A stretch of DNA of 6,268 bases from an uncultured Spirochaetaceae bacterium. GTDB taxonomy: Bacteria > Spirochaetota > Spirochaetia > SZUA-6 > Bin103. The stretch lies in the NCBI GenBank assembly GCA_913043885.1, contig CAJWOB010000163.1, forward strand, positions 1-6,268, in the 5' to 3' direction. Made by a program: the position numbers and the translations under genes. Below, one piece after another: positions 6,083-6,268 of the stretch (position 1 is the first letter of the stretch; every line of letters begins with the position of its first letter). Below the pieces are notes generated by a model. The model was not told the DNA's origin. It did not search any database and saw nothing but the letters and a program-made list of their open reading frames with translations.

Positions 6083-6268
6083 ATGCGCTGGGGCGCGCTA
6101 TCGCTACGCTGCCGGCCGGACAGCGGCAGGCGTTCGTCGCCACCGTGGTGGAAAGCAAGACCTTCCGCGATCTGGCCGCCAGCACGGGCACGCCGATTGG
6201 CACCCTGCTGTCGCGCAAGCGGCGGGCGGTCGCGCGGCTCCGCACATCTCTACAACACATCCTGTTCA
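6064..6268 (+). pseudogene. ECF sigma factor, region 4 half, in the -1 frame, open at right edge
   Basis: The frame with codons starting at 6064, 6067 and so on reads VDALGRAIATLPAGQRQAF, then ESKTFRDLAASTGTPIGTLL and SRKRRAVARLRTSLQHILF to the edge. This is sigma-70 region 4, including the LP..QR.AF entry helix and the helix-turn-helix that reads the -35 element (RDLAASTGTPIGTLLSRKRRAV). It has no start codon of its own at a sensible place and joins smoothly to the region 2 half if one base is restored near CCC 6065-6067, giving ...DVERPRRLAVDALGRAI... This frame has a TGA at 6010-6012, so the change of frame must lie between 6013 and 6079. The C-terminus lies beyond the window. Confidence 0.8.

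Noticed and set aside
6058..6085. Programmed -1 ribosomal frameshift in the sigma gene
   Set aside because: No slippery heptamer and no evident downstream stem-loop were seen near the frame change. A simple base deletion is the plainer explanation.

Overview
The window comes from a GC-rich bacterium. By eye roughly two thirds of bases are G or C, and long antisense ORFs shadow nearly every gene. It is densely coding, with no RNA genes, mobile elements, CRISPR arrays or phage genes visible. The lineage cannot be fixed from these genes: a GC-rich proteobacterium, actinobacterium or Chloroflexota-type genome would all fit.

Left two thirds (minus strand, about 4655 down to 1): an apparent three-gene operon. 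It begins with hyuA (hydantoinase/5-oxoprolinase A-type ATPase subunit, 692 aa), followed after 2 bases by hyuB (B-type subunit, 558 aa). After another 7 bases comes an alpha/beta hydrolase of the acetyl-xylan-esterase-like type, which starts at GTG and runs off the left edge. The hydrolase has its whole Ser/Asp/His triad inside the window. HyuA and HyuB normally form one enzyme that couples ATP hydrolysis to opening a cyclic amide (hydantoin, 5-oxoproline) or to a related carboxylation. The esterase-like partner suggests a small catabolic module, but no substrate can be read from the sequence.

Centre (4656-4768): a 113-base divergent intergenic region. It holds an imperfect 19-base dyad overlapping a TTGACT box oriented toward hyuA, and a Shine-Dalgarno-like GGAGG only one base from the start of the opposing gene.

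Right third (plus strand): an intact classical short-chain dehydrogenase/reductase (281 aa, probably NADP(H)-dependent), then after 54 bases an ECF-type RNA polymerase sigma factor. The sigma gene is interrupted: region 2 is in one frame and ends at a TAG at 6080-6082, while a good region 4 continues in the -1 frame to the right edge. A single missing base near 6065-6067 would explain it, so it is either a sequencing/assembly error or a decaying gene.

Overall this is a mostly ordinary accessory-metabolism locus. The points most worth checking are the broken sigma factor, the hyuAB-hydrolase operon and the shared control region.
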